From contig CAZMAM010000003.1 of NCBI GenBank assembly GCA_964564305.1, positions 1 through 64,000 of the forward strand: a stretch of 64,000 bases of DNA, read 5' to 3'. How positions within the stretch are numbered: the first letter of the stretch is position 1; the number at the start of each line of letters is the position of its first letter. The position numbers and the translations under genes are program-made. The notes under the pieces are model-generated. The model worked only from the letters and a program-made list of their open reading frames with translations. It did not search any database and was not told the origin of the DNA. The stretch comes from RGIG1959 sp964564305. GTDB lineage: Bacteria; Bacillota; Clostridia; Oscillospirales; Acutalibacteraceae. Of the stretch, positions 34,641 through 43,687 are shown in pieces.

Positions 34641-37262
34641 ATGATTTGGCATCATGAAACATCCGAGGCGGTTATTCGCGAACTGGGTACCGATGATGAA
34701 AACGGGCTCACCGCCGAAGAGGCTGCCGCGCGTTTGGCGGAGGACGGGCATAACCGCTATTACGAAAAGAAAACCAAACCTGTTTTTCGGCAAATCGGAG
34801 AACAGCTAAAAAAGCCATCTATGTGGATTTTGGCACTGTCCGGCCTGCTTTTGCTCATATCTGCGGTGGTTGCGCTGATGAACGATCAACCCGCCAATTT
34901 TCTTTCCGCCGCAGTGGTATTGCTGCTCCCTTTTTTCGGCGCGCTGGTATGCGTATTGATGGAGCGGCGCGCCACTTCTCATCTTCACCGTGTGTCCAAT
35001 ACGCAAAATAACACCGTAACCGTTTTACGGGACGGGGAATGGATATCTCTTTCGGCGGCGGATGTAGTTCGCGGAGATGTCTTGCGACTGCTGGAGGGCA
35101 TGATTATTCCGGCCGATGCCCGCCTGATCGAGGCGCAGGATCTTCGCTGCGATCAATGTGTGCTTACAGGAGAGGAAACCGAAGTTGCAAAATCCGCCGA
35201 TGCCCTGTTAGAGGTTCACGTTTCTCTGTCCGAGCGGGCAAATATGGTTTACGCCGGCTGTGGGGTCAGTCACGGCTCCGGTATCGCGGTGGTCGTGGCG
35301 ACCGCTCAGGCTACCGAATACGCTCTGATGCTGAACGATCAAAGCCGAGAAAATTCACCTTTGCCGGTTATCGGAAGAGATATCGCTTCTCTGGAAAAAA
35401 TCATTCAGTTGCCAATAACGGTGATTGCGGCTGTTCTGGCCCTGCTTGCCGTTTTTCGTCATACAGGCAGCCTGCTTGCTTCTTTTTCCGGTATATGCGC
35501 GGTGATTGCCGCCGCCATTCCCACCGGGTTGTTAGCGGTTGCCACCATTGCCATGGCGACGGGGCTTCGGGAAATCAACGACCGCCATGCCGATGTGCGT
35601 GAGCTTTCGGTAATGGGCGCTTTGGCGAGGGTGACCGTTATCTGTGCCAATAAAACCGGAATGCTGACCAGCGACGAGAAGCGTCCGGTTTGCGTATTTA
35701 CGGGCGATCAAACCGAACTGCTTTCCCGCATTCCTTCCGATCGGGCACAGCTTCTGATTCGCCTTGCCGCTTTGTGTACCGAAAGTGATACCCGTATGGC
35801 CGGTCGGGATAACGATCTGATCGGAAATCCCACCGAGAGCGCCGTCATCGAATATGCGCGAGATATCGGCTTGGAACGCCGTCAGTTAATGGAAGACGCT
35901 CCCCGCCTGGCGGTGCTTCCCTTCGACCGCGTACGCCGCCGCACATCGGTGGTACATTTGGTTTCCGGGCGAAAACTGATGATTACGATGGGTGCACCGG
36001 ATGCGATATACGATATTTGCGACGGCGAATGCAACGGGGCGAAACAGGCTCAGCGCGGAATGGAAGAAGAGGCGCTGCGCGTTTTGGCGGTCGCGTACAA
36101 ATATGTGGATGATCTGGCGGCGGAGCATTTTTCCGCCTCGGAAGAGCATGCCATGACATTAGCCGGCTTAATTGCGCTTGGGGATCGCCCAAGAGAAGAT
36201 TCGGCGCAGGCCATTGCCGCGTGTTCGGTCGGTGGCATCACTACCGTGATGACCACGGGGGATTCTCCTGTCACTGCCAAAGCGGTGGGGGAGCAGCTGG
36301 GCATTTTGTGGGACGATTCCGAGATGATTACCGGCGAACAGCTGGCTTTGCTGACGGATGACCAGTTAGAAAAAGAAATTCACCATTACCGTGTGTATGC
36401 GCAAATCGGTCAGGAAGATCGCCTTCGGGTGATTCGCGCGTGGCAAAAAACGGGAGAAACGGTTGCGGTTACCGGAAGCGGGCTGAGTGATGTTCCCGCT
36501 TTGCAGGCAGCGGACGTCGGTTGTGCCGCCGGCGCGGCCGATTGCGATATGACACGGGACGCCTCCGATGTTGCCTTGCACGATAACCGTTTTGCTTCAT
36601 TGGTCGATGTGATTCGCCAAGCGCGCGGCGTTTACGCCAACATACGCAAAGCGACACAGTATGCCGTAACTTGCGGTATCGCCTGTGTATTTTCCGCCCT
36701 GCTCGGGATAATCGTCCATAAAACTCTTCCGGTTTCCGCTCCGGGTATGGCGCTGTTTTGGATGGCCGAGCTTGTGCTTACGCTCGCCATCGGATTTTCT
36801 TCCCCCGACCGTCACGCTTTGGTGGAAAAGCCGCGCAAGGGACTTTCCCGCCTGATGCCTCCGGGCGCCTGGGGAGCCGCCGTATGGCAGGGATTGCTTA
36901 CGGGAATTTGCGTATTTATCGCCTTTGACATCGGACGTATGGGCGCTGGGAAAAACGGAAGTGAACTGGAACTGTTCGGTGTGACTACGGCGTTTATCAC
37001 TCTGATTCTTTCCCGCCTGTGGCTGGCTTTGTTATGCGGACATAACCGGCATGGCGTCCGTATGGTTCCGTTGATGGCGGTTGTTGTTTTTATCGTTTCC
37101 GCTCTTTGCGTGGTGATTCCGCCCGTTTCCGGCGTGATGGGGCTGACTCAGGTGCTTCCTTCCAATTGGCTGATTGCTGTTTTGCTCTCTTTGATTCCCG
37201 CTGTCGCCGCCTTTATCGCCAAGACCTTTTCCGGATTGACCCGATCGGTAAAAGAACCGTAA
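34641..37262 (+). CDS. P2-type cation ATPase homologue with lost catalytic motifs
   Basis: The 873-residue protein has the full P2A/Ca2+-ATPase layout: cation_ATPase_N, TM1-2, A-domain with TGEE, TM3-4, P/N-domains, hinge and TM5-10. Key residues are changed. The phosphorylated Asp of DKTGT is Asn337 (NKTGM, codon AAT at 35649). TGDGxND reads TGSGLSD (Ser613). The ATP-site KGAPE reads MGAPD, PEGL in TM4 reads PTGL, and the TM6 NxxxD ion site reads AELVL. TGDSPVTA and NPTE are kept. The frame is intact over 2.6 kb, so this looks like a conserved pseudoenzyme rather than a decaying gene. ATG 34641 follows AAAGGGG. Confidence 0.88.
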   Translation: MIWHHETSEAVIRELGTDDENGLTAEEAAARLAEDGHNRYYEKKTKPVFRQIGEQLKKPSMWILALSGLLLLISAVVALMNDQPANFLSAAVVLLLPFFGALVCVLMERRATSHLHRVSNTQNNTVTVLRDGEWISLSAADVVRGDVLRLLEGMIIPADARLIEAQDLRCDQCVLTGEETEVAKSADALLEVHVSLSERANMVYAGCGVSHGSGIAVVVATAQATEYALMLNDQSRENSPLPVIGRDIASLEKIIQLPITVIAAVLALLAVFRHTGSLLASFSGICAVIAAAIPTGLLAVATIAMATGLREINDRHADVRELSVMGALARVTVICANKTGMLTSDEKRPVCVFTGDQTELLSRIPSDRAQLLIRLAALCTESDTRMAGRDNDLIGNPTESAVIEYARDIGLERRQLMEDAPRLAVLPFDRVRRRTSVVHLVSGRKLMITMGAPDAIYDICDGECNGAKQAQRGMEEEALRVLAVAYKYVDDLAAEHFSASEEHAMTLAGLIALGDRPREDSAQAIAACSVGGITTVMTTGDSPVTAKAVGEQLGILWDDSEMITGEQLALLTDDQLEKEIHHYRVYAQIGQEDRLRVIRAWQKTGETVAVTGSGLSDVPALQAADVGCAAGAADCDMTRDASDVALHDNRFASLVDVIRQARGVYANIRKATQYAVTCGIACVFSALLGIIVHKTLPVSAPGMALFWMAELVLTLAIGFSSPDRHALVEKPRKGLSRLMPPGAWGAAVWQGLLTGICVFIAFDIGRMGAGKNGSELELFGVTTAFITLILSRLWLALLCGHNRHGVRMVPLMAVVVFIVSALCVVIPPVSGVMGLTQVLPSNWLIAVLLSLIPAVAAFIAKTFSGLTRSVKEP

Positions 37263-37281
37263 GCAGGAGGGGAGTACCGCT

Positions 37282-38811
37282 GTGTTTGCCTGTATGAACA
37301 GTATGGGGATTCTTGGGGTCGACGGCTTTGTGGTCACGGTAGAAGCCGATCTTTCCGGCGGACTCCCCGGCTTTGATGTGGTCGGTCTTCCCGGATCTGC
37401 CGTGCGCGAATCCCGTGACCGCGTGCGAGCGGCATTGAAAAATTGCGGATTCGAGTATCCCGTTTCCCGCATTACCGTAAACTTAGCGCCAGCGGATATC
37501 CGCAAGGAAGGATCGGTTTACGATCTTCCGCTGTTGCTCGCCATTTTGCAGGCGAGTAATCAGCTGAATGTTCCCTTAGAGGATGCCGCGTTTTTGGGAG
37601 AACTTTCTCTGGGCGGAGAAGTGCGCGCCGTGCGGGGCGTGTTGCCCATGGTGATTGCCGCCAGAGATGCCGGTCTGTCCCGCGTTTTTCTGCCGAAAGA
37701 TAACGCGGCGGAGGGCGCGGTGGTTAGCGGTATAGATGTGTACGCCATCGGCAGTGTGGGCGAGTTGCTTGCCTATTTACAGGGTAATTTGGCGCTTACC
37801 CCTTGTTCTTATTCCGAATTTTCCCCGCATCAGGAGGATCCGCCGCCGGATTTTGCGGATGTGATGGGGCAATTTACCGCGCGCCGAGCCATGGAGGTAG
37901 CCGCTGCGGGAGGGCATAATCTGTTGCTGATTGGCCCGCCCGGATCCGGGAAAAGTATGCTGGCCAAGCGCCTTCCCTCTATTTTGCCGGATCTTTCTCC
38001 TCAGGAAGCATTGGAGGCCACAAAAATTCATTCCATTGCCGGCACCCTTCCCGGGGGAGTCGGGCTGTTGCGCCATCGTCCGTTTCGCGCTCCGCATCAT
38101 AACATTTCCTCCGCGGGGCTCACCGGCGGAGGGTCTATTCCGCATCCGGGTGAAGTGTCGCTTGCGCATCACGGGGTTTTATTTTTGGATGAACTTCCGG
38201 AATTTTCCCGCATGGCAATGGAAAGTCTTCGGCAGCCTTTGGAAGACGGGAAAGTGACCATATCCCGGGTTCAGGCATCGCTGACTTATCCCTGCTCGTT
38301 TATGCTGGTGGCCGCCATGAATCCGTGCCCCTGCGGCTATTTTGGGCATCCGACACGCCGATGCACCTGCACCCCCGCCGCGCAGCAAAATTACCTTTCC
38401 CGTATTTCCGGGCCATTGCTGGATCGTATCGATATTCATATGGAAGTGCCTCCCGTCGGGTATGACAAGCTCAGTGCGCCGCAAAAAGGCGAATCGTCGG
38501 CCGCCATACGCGAGCGGGTCAACCGTGCGCGAACCGTTCAGCAGAAGCGGTATGCCGGAAGCGGTATTCTCTCCAATGCCCGCATTCCTTCCGGACAACT
38601 GAAGGAGATTTGCCCCATGACAGCCGCTGCCTCCGATATGATGCGCAAGGCATTTGAGGCCATGGGTCTCTCCGCCCGCGCGTATGACCGCTTGCTCAAG
38701 GTTTCCCGAACCATAGCGGATCTGGAGGACAGCGCGGTAATTGATGCTCCGCATATGGCGGAAGCGCTGCAATACCGCAGTTTAGACCGAAAGTATTGGC
38801 AGGGCCGGTAA
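37282..38811 (+). CDS. ComM/YifB-family Mg-chelatase-like AAA+ ATPase
   Basis: The 509-residue protein has an N-terminal Lon-like domain (FDVVGLPGSAVRESRDRVRAA), an AAA+ core with Walker A GPPGSGKSM and Walker B LFLDELPEF, a zinc-type CPCG/CTC cluster and the C-terminal ChlI-like lid. ComM helicases promote branch migration during natural transformation. It starts at GTG behind AGGAGGGGAG, 19 bases after the ATPase-like gene. The full family length is present. Confidence 0.94.
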   Translation: MFACMNSMGILGVDGFVVTVEADLSGGLPGFDVVGLPGSAVRESRDRVRAALKNCGFEYPVSRITVNLAPADIRKEGSVYDLPLLLAILQASNQLNVPLEDAAFLGELSLGGEVRAVRGVLPMVIAARDAGLSRVFLPKDNAAEGAVVSGIDVYAIGSVGELLAYLQGNLALTPCSYSEFSPHQEDPPPDFADVMGQFTARRAMEVAAAGGHNLLLIGPPGSGKSMLAKRLPSILPDLSPQEALEATKIHSIAGTLPGGVGLLRHRPFRAPHHNISSAGLTGGGSIPHPGEVSLAHHGVLFLDELPEFSRMAMESLRQPLEDGKVTISRVQASLTYPCSFMLVAAMNPCPCGYFGHPTRRCTCTPAAQQNYLSRISGPLLDRIDIHMEVPPVGYDKLSAPQKGESSAAIRERVNRARTVQQKRYAGSGILSNARIPSGQLKEICPMTAAASDMMRKAFEAMGLSARAYDRLLKVSRTIADLEDSAVIDAPHMAEALQYRSLDRKYWQGR

Positions 38812-39043
38812 CCCATATGGCCCAAATTGTTGTTAAACGCTCGCTTCAATGATAAATAAGCTCTGAAAATGAGCACTGAATTTAAATATCTTTAAGGGTG
38901 CCGTTTATTATCGGTTCGGATGTTCCGAAAGCGTCTGTGATGCGGCCTTGTGATGTTGCTTATCATGTTTTTGTTGATGCGAAAGAGAATGATTTCCATA
39001 TATTGCTTTTCGGGTTGAACCTATCAGAACAGGAGGAATGGCA

Positions 39044-41020
39044 ATGAAGCGGAAATGGTCACAAAAACTGTTGGCGGTAACGGCGGCTTTGGTTTTTTGC
39101 GTTTCCGGTGCCCTATTGGTGCTTGCGGACAGCGACATTTTGCAGAGCCCCGGCAATGTTTCGGAACGTCAGCTCGCGCCGGGCGTGAGCTACACGGAGA
39201 AAATCGGCGCTGCGTCGTCGGCGGGAAAACAAAATATCTACACCGTCACATACGATTACACCGATCCGAATTATGATTTGGTGGTCAGCGGCCAAATCGG
39301 TTCGCGCGCCACGGTCAGCGAGATGGCGAAATCTTTAGCGGAAAATCCTCATTATCAGGTGTTGGCGGGTGTAAACGGAGATCACTTCTCTTATGGTACG
39401 GGTATTCCGCTCGGCTTTTGCATGGACGATGGGGAAATTTTGGAAAGCCCGGTCACCGATAAAGAGGCGGACGGATATTTTTTCCATTCCTTTGGTGTCA
39501 AGAGGGACGGAACTTCCCTTTCCGGATATAACCCGACTTTAATTGCCACGCATAAGAAAGCGGGTATGCCGGACAGCCGGCGCTGTACGATATCCCGCAT
39601 CAATCGCACGCGGGAATCTTTCGCTCCGTCGGTGCTCTTTACCCCCGCTTACGGCAGTTCCACCAAAACGACCGATGGCAAGGAATTGATCATTAAGATT
39701 GTGAGCGGAAATGTCGGGCCGCAGTCCAATCCGCTTATCGGCGAAATTACCGATATTCGCACCGAGGGCAACAGTCCCTTAGAGGCAGGAACGGTGGTGC
39801 TTTCCTGTCAGGGTTCCGCGGAACGGGATTTGGATATGTATGCGGTCGGCGACCGCATCGAGATGACGTTTACCTTTTTAGAAGAAGAATGGAATGATGT
39901 CGATTTCGCGATCGGCGGAAATTATGCGATTGTGCAAAACGGTAAAGCGGTGGAAGTCGATTATGCCCATCCGGACAATCCCGATTCGGACGGATCGCCC
40001 TTTATAGGCAGTCAGCCCCGCACCGCTATCGGCATAACTCAAGCGGGCAAAGTGGTGATTGTTGCGGTTGATGGGCGCAGATCCGATGCCATTGGGCTTT
40101 CCGCCAATGAAATGGCGCATTATATGGCGGAGGATATGCAATGCGAGAACGCCGTACTGATGGATGGCGGCGGATCTACCGCAATCGGTGTCCTTTTCGA
40201 CGGTGCATTTCAGGTGCGCAATCACCCGTCCGATAAAGAAGAACGGGCGGTCGGCAACGGCGTGTTTTTGGTCAAACGGGATACGCCCCGCCCCTCTACC
40301 GCTCCTACCGCGCCCACGAAGCCTCAGGCTCAGCAACCGCTGAATCTTTTACCGGGCAATTCGGAACAGTTTGAACAGACCAAACTGAGCGCAACTTTGC
40401 AAGCCGGTTCGATCACGTTGCATTCTACCGGCGCGGGAGCGGTTTTGAAATATCCTGTCAACTCTTTATACAGCATCAAAAAACTGCCGAATCTGTACTT
40501 TTCCCTTCAATCGGATGTCGGCGTGAATATTCGGATAAATTATGTCGGCGTGAATCGGGGGAAAGCGGGGATCACCGATGATTGGGGCCCGGATTTTCAT
40601 GTCTCAGCGGGAGGATATTTAAAGCCCGGGGTATACGATGACCGAGGTGAAAACGGCGCCGATTATACCGGTATGGTAGCTTTTACCGGAAGCGTGAGTT
40701 ATAACCAGAATATTCCGCCAAGCAACCTCATTCGGGTGGAAAGCGTGGAAATTCTGTGCAGCGGCGCGGGAACCGTAACCGTCGGTGCGCTGTATATGGG
40801 TGACCTTGCGACCGATGACGTTCCGGGACCGGGGGTCACCGATATCCCGGGGGATGTCGTTGCCGATGGGGACATCACGATGGCGGACGCTCAGAATCTT
40901 TTCCTTTCCATCACCGAGGGAAAAGCTGCTGATGCCGATTTTAATGAAGATGGGCAAACCGATATCGAGGATATTCTTTGGATTTATCTGCTGGCCAGCC
41001 GTGAGCGGGCACTGGGTTAA
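39044..41020 (+). CDS. secreted phosphodiester glycosidase (NAGPA) with C-terminal dockerin
   Basis: The 658-residue protein has a signal peptide (about 1-28). Its phosphodiester-glycosidase domain spans about 75-410 (VLAGVNGDHFSYGTGIP, RTAIGI, MDGGGSTAIG). A beta-rich middle follows a TAPTKPQ linker. The C-terminus has two dockerin-type calcium loops (VADGDITMADAQ and DFNEDGQTDIED). It is probably exported and held on a cohesin. The only free membrane cohesin seen in this window is encoded at 60985. ATG 39044 is better spaced from AGGAGG than ATG 39038. Confidence 0.86.
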   Translation: MKRKWSQKLLAVTAALVFCVSGALLVLADSDILQSPGNVSERQLAPGVSYTEKIGAASSAGKQNIYTVTYDYTDPNYDLVVSGQIGSRATVSEMAKSLAENPHYQVLAGVNGDHFSYGTGIPLGFCMDDGEILESPVTDKEADGYFFHSFGVKRDGTSLSGYNPTLIATHKKAGMPDSRRCTISRINRTRESFAPSVLFTPAYGSSTKTTDGKELIIKIVSGNVGPQSNPLIGEITDIRTEGNSPLEAGTVVLSCQGSAERDLDMYAVGDRIEMTFTFLEEEWNDVDFAIGGNYAIVQNGKAVEVDYAHPDNPDSDGSPFIGSQPRTAIGITQAGKVVIVAVDGRRSDAIGLSANEMAHYMAEDMQCENAVLMDGGGSTAIGVLFDGAFQVRNHPSDKEERAVGNGVFLVKRDTPRPSTAPTAPTKPQAQQPLNLLPGNSEQFEQTKLSATLQAGSITLHSTGAGAVLKYPVNSLYSIKKLPNLYFSLQSDVGVNIRINYVGVNRGKAGITDDWGPDFHVSAGGYLKPGVYDDRGENGADYTGMVAFTGSVSYNQNIPPSNLIRVESVEILCSGAGTVTVGALYMGDLATDDVPGPGVTDIPGDVVADGDITMADAQNLFLSITEGKAADADFNEDGQTDIEDILWIYLLASRERALG

Positions 41021-41048
41021 ATCACGCACCTCCTTCGTGTGCATACAG

Positions 41049-41083
41049 CAAAAACCGGGCAAGGAAAACCCTTGCCCGGTTTG
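41049..41083 (-). terminator. terminator of tRNA-Leu (bidirectional)
   Basis: AACCGGGCAAGG (41053-41064) pairs with CCTTGCCCGGTT (41070-41081), a perfect 12-bp stem. Read on the minus strand a T-run follows; read on the plus strand TTT follows. It can end both tRNA-Leu and the glycosidase transcript. Confidence 0.85.
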
Positions 41084-41085
41084 GT

Positions 41086-41172
41086 TGGTGCCGCTGACCG
41101 GACTTGAACCGGTACGATGTTGCCATCGAGGGATTTTAAGTCCCTTGTGTCTGCCTATTCCACCACAGCGGC
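41086..41172 (-). tRNA. tRNA-Leu (TAA)
   Basis: Read on the minus strand this is an 87-base tRNA with a long variable arm (CTCGATGGCAACATCG), as for class II tRNAs. The anticodon loop is CTTAAAA with anticodon TAA, and the acceptor GCCGCTG pairs with CAGCGGC. CCA is encoded. Confidence 0.95.
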
Positions 41173-41188
41173 CGATTTCACAGTCATT

Positions 41189-41217
41189 ATCATACCTTTT
41201 TTTCCCTCGGTTGTCAA
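41189..41217 (-). promoter_or_regulatory. promoter of tRNA-Leu
   Basis: On the minus strand a perfect TTGACA (41212-41217) is followed after 17 bases by TATGAT (41189-41194), 17 bases before the tRNA. It has the same form as the tRNA-Val promoter. Confidence 0.88.
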
Positions 41218-41262
41218 GGGCGAAACGCCCGTTAACCGAAGAAAACTCCCCGCTTTTTGCGG

Positions 41263-41310
41263 TTGACGAACTGCGGGGAATGGAGTATAATCTTAATGGA
41301 GTATAATCTT
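41263..41310 (+). promoter_or_regulatory. ilvBN promoter with duplicated -10 region
   Basis: TTGACG (41263-41268) is followed after 17 bases by TATAAT (41286-41291). The 16-base unit AATGGAGTATAATCTT is then repeated exactly (41279-41294 and 41295-41310), giving a second TATAAT at 41302-41307. A third TATAAT lies at 41323-41328. It is divergent from the tRNA-Leu promoter. Confidence 0.82.
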
Positions 41311-41381
41311 AAGGAAATACCGTATAATGATTGTGCGTCAGATGTGTCGGTAAATTTTTCGTCAAAAATCATAATTACGTT

Positions 41382-41407
41382 CAGCCGGCATTTTTGGCGG
41401 CTGTTTT
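41382..41407 (+). terminator. possible attenuator hairpin in the ilvB leader
   Basis: CAGCCG (41382-41387) pairs with CGGCTG (41398-41403), and TTTT follows at 41404-41407. It lies about 20 bases before the ilvB start. A short possible leader (MIVRQMCR, ATG 41327, AAGGAA upstream) precedes it. Regulation by attenuation is only suggested. Confidence 0.4.
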
Positions 41408-41426
41408 GCGAAAAGAGGAACATACG

Positions 41427-43046
41427 GTGACAGGTGCTCAGGTCATGGTGCGTTGCTTGGAACGGGAACACATCCGGACGGTTTTCGGGTATCCGGGTGC
41501 GGCCATTTGCCCGTTCTACGATGCGCTGTTGGGCAGCGAGGTGCATCATGTCTTGGTGCGCACGGAACAAAACGCAGCGCATGCGGCAAGCGGTTATGCC
41601 CGTGTTACCGGTCAGGCGGGAGTTTGCGTTGCCACATCCGGACCCGGCGCGACCAACTTATTAACGGGTATCGCCTCCGCCTATATGGATTCCATTCCGC
41701 TGGTGGTGATTACCGGTCAAGTCAGATCCGATTTAATCGGTCGCGATGTTTTTCAGGAAGCGGATATTACCGGCGCCGCCGAACCTTTTACCAAGCACAG
41801 CTACTTGGTGACCGATGCCGAAAGCCTTGCGCGTGTTTTCAAAGAGGCTTTTTTTATTGCCTGTGCCGGAAGACCCGGCCCGGTGCTGATTGATGTACCC
41901 ATGGATATTCAGCAGCGGGAGGTTACCCGGTTTGATTACGATACACCGCCGGATATTATCGGCTACAAGCCCAGTACGCAGGGGCATCCGTTACAAATTC
42001 GCAAGGCCGTGGAAGCGTTACGGGAATCCAAACGTCCGGTTTTATGTGCCGGGGGAGGAGTTTTCTCATCTCGGGCGCAGGCGGAGCTGAAACAACTGGT
42101 AGAAACCCTTCATCTTCCCACCATTTGCACCATGATGGGAGTTGGCGCATTGCCGACCGAACACCCTCTGAATTTAGGCATGTTGGGTTCTCACGGCTGT
42201 GTTCCGGCCAATAAGGCCATTCGGGATGCGGATTTGGTGATGCTGGCTGGCGCGAGAGTAGGGGATCGCGCCGTTGCCGCGCCCGATCAGGTGGCCAATC
42301 GCGCAAAAATTATTCATATCGACATCGACCCCGCAGAAATCGGTAAAAATATGCCGGCGCACATACCGATTGTCGGAGATTTGCGCAATGTACTTTCCGC
42401 CATCTGTGAGAAAGTGAATTTTACTGTACCGCCTCAGTGGGTGCAGGAAGTGACCGATCGCAAAAAAAGATATGCTTCCATGCCTATTGAACCGCTGAAT
42501 GGATTTGTGGAGCCGAAAACTTTTTTGCGGGATTTTTCCGTGAAACTTAACGATAATGCGGTGGTATGCGCGGACGTCGGTCAAAATCAAATTTGGTGTG
42601 CCAATTATATCCGCATTCAAAACGGAAGATTGCTGACTTCCGGCGGAATGGGCACAATGGGTTATTCCGTTCCCTGTGCGCTCGGGGTCAAATGTGCGCA
42701 GCCGGATCGCCAGGTCATCGCCATTTGCGGGGACGGGTCTTTTCAGATGAGTATGATGGAACTGGCCACGATTTGTCAGGAAAAAAAGAACGTCAAGATT
42801 ATCGTTATGTGCAACGGCGGGCTCGGTATGGTCAGAGAACTGCAAACCAGTCTTTACCGCGGCCGGTACAGCGGTGTGCGGTTAGAAGGCAGCCCGGATT
42901 TTACGGTGATTGCGTCGGCATACGGAATTCCTTCGCGGTTGGTACACAGTAACGCGCAGGCACTCGAAGCGGCGGATGCCATGCTTGCCGCAGACGGGCC
43001 TTATTTGCTGGAATGTGTGGTTCCGTGGGATTATCCTTCACGGTAA
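41427..43046 (+). CDS. ilvB: acetolactate synthase large subunit
   Basis: The 539-residue ThDP enzyme joins two pyruvates, or pyruvate and 2-oxobutyrate, as the first common step to Val, Leu and Ile. Motifs: FGYPGAAICPFYDAL, the catalytic Glu in RTEQNAAHAASGYAR, the FAD-type middle domain, and the ThDP motif CGDGSFQM...NGGLGMVR. GTG 41427 follows AAGAGGAA; upstream in-frame sequence has no ribosome site and includes the leader hairpin. ilvN follows 16 bases later. Confidence 0.95.
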   Translation: MTGAQVMVRCLEREHIRTVFGYPGAAICPFYDALLGSEVHHVLVRTEQNAAHAASGYARVTGQAGVCVATSGPGATNLLTGIASAYMDSIPLVVITGQVRSDLIGRDVFQEADITGAAEPFTKHSYLVTDAESLARVFKEAFFIACAGRPGPVLIDVPMDIQQREVTRFDYDTPPDIIGYKPSTQGHPLQIRKAVEALRESKRPVLCAGGGVFSSRAQAELKQLVETLHLPTICTMMGVGALPTEHPLNLGMLGSHGCVPANKAIRDADLVMLAGARVGDRAVAAPDQVANRAKIIHIDIDPAEIGKNMPAHIPIVGDLRNVLSAICEKVNFTVPPQWVQEVTDRKKRYASMPIEPLNGFVEPKTFLRDFSVKLNDNAVVCADVGQNQIWCANYIRIQNGRLLTSGGMGTMGYSVPCALGVKCAQPDRQVIAICGDGSFQMSMMELATICQEKKNVKIIVMCNGGLGMVRELQTSLYRGRYSGVRLEGSPDFTVIASAYGIPSRLVHSNAQALEAADAMLAADGPYLLECVVPWDYPSR

Positions 43047-43062
43047 AGGAGGTATCCGGGAA

Positions 43063-43560
43063 ATGAAGTACACGATGTCGGTGCTGGTTGAAAATCATCC
43101 CGGGGTTCTATCCAAAGTTTCCGGTTTGTTTTCCCGAAGGGGTTTTAATATTGATTCTCTTGCGGTCGGCACCACGGAGGATCCTTCCGTTTCCCGTATG
43201 ACCATTGTGGTGGACGGGGACGAATATGTGGTGGAACAGGTAGAAAAGCAGCTGAATAAACTGATTCCGGTCATTAAAGTCAAAACACTCAGGGCGGGAG
43301 AAATAATTTCGCGCACGCTTTCGCTGATGAAAGTTTCGGTGACTTCCGGGCAAAGAGCGGAAATTATGCGGGTTTCGGAATTGATGGGAGCCAAAATTGT
43401 CGATGCGACCCGTTCTACGCTGACCGTTGAATTTTCGGATACCGCCGAACGAACCGAAACACTGGAAACGCTTTTGCGCCCGTATGGGATAAGAGAAATT
43501 GTGCGCACCGGAATTATCGCCATAGAAAAGGGCGCCGATTCCACGCGAAAAAAAGCGTAG
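43063..43560 (+). CDS. ilvN: acetolactate synthase small (regulatory) subunit
   Basis: The 165-residue protein begins with the ACT domain typical of IlvN (SVLVENHPGVLSKVSGLFSRRGFNIDSL). It ends with the ALS_ss_C domain (about 85-160). It binds the large subunit and carries valine feedback control. ATG follows a perfect AAAGGAGG and the length is normal. Confidence 0.95.
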   Translation: MKYTMSVLVENHPGVLSKVSGLFSRRGFNIDSLAVGTTEDPSVSRMTIVVDGDEYVVEQVEKQLNKLIPVIKVKTLRAGEIISRTLSLMKVSVTSGQRAEIMRVSELMGAKIVDATRSTLTVEFSDTAERTETLETLLRPYGIREIVRTGIIAIEKGADSTRKKA

Positions 43561-43594
43561 GACAAAGCTGTGCATCGGTTGTTTGCTTGCGGTG

Positions 43595-43644
43595 TTGTCC
43601 AAATAAAAATATCGTCTGTATTATGTACCGCCGGGCGGTACATA
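43595..43644 (+). promoter_or_regulatory. possible ilvC promoter with palindromic operator
   Basis: TTGTCC (43595-43600) and TATTAT (43619-43624) are 18 bases apart. A 23-base palindrome (TATGTACCGCC at 43622-43632 and GGCGGTACATA at 43634-43644) overlaps the -10 and start region. This is the place for a repressor site. As RNA it would also form an 11-bp hairpin. Confidence 0.5.
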
Positions 43645-43687
43645 TGCATCATAATTTTCGCTTACCGCGAAAAAGGAGGATTTGAAC

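Noticed and set aside
38812..39037. Promoter or small gene between comM and the glycosidase gene
   Set aside because: Only weak matches (TTGATG with TATATT at 19-base spacing) and no supported ORF; not enough to annotate.
41218..41426. T-box riboswitch ahead of ilvB
   Set aside because: The leader is only about 120 bases, with no specifier-loop arrangement and no T-box sequence.
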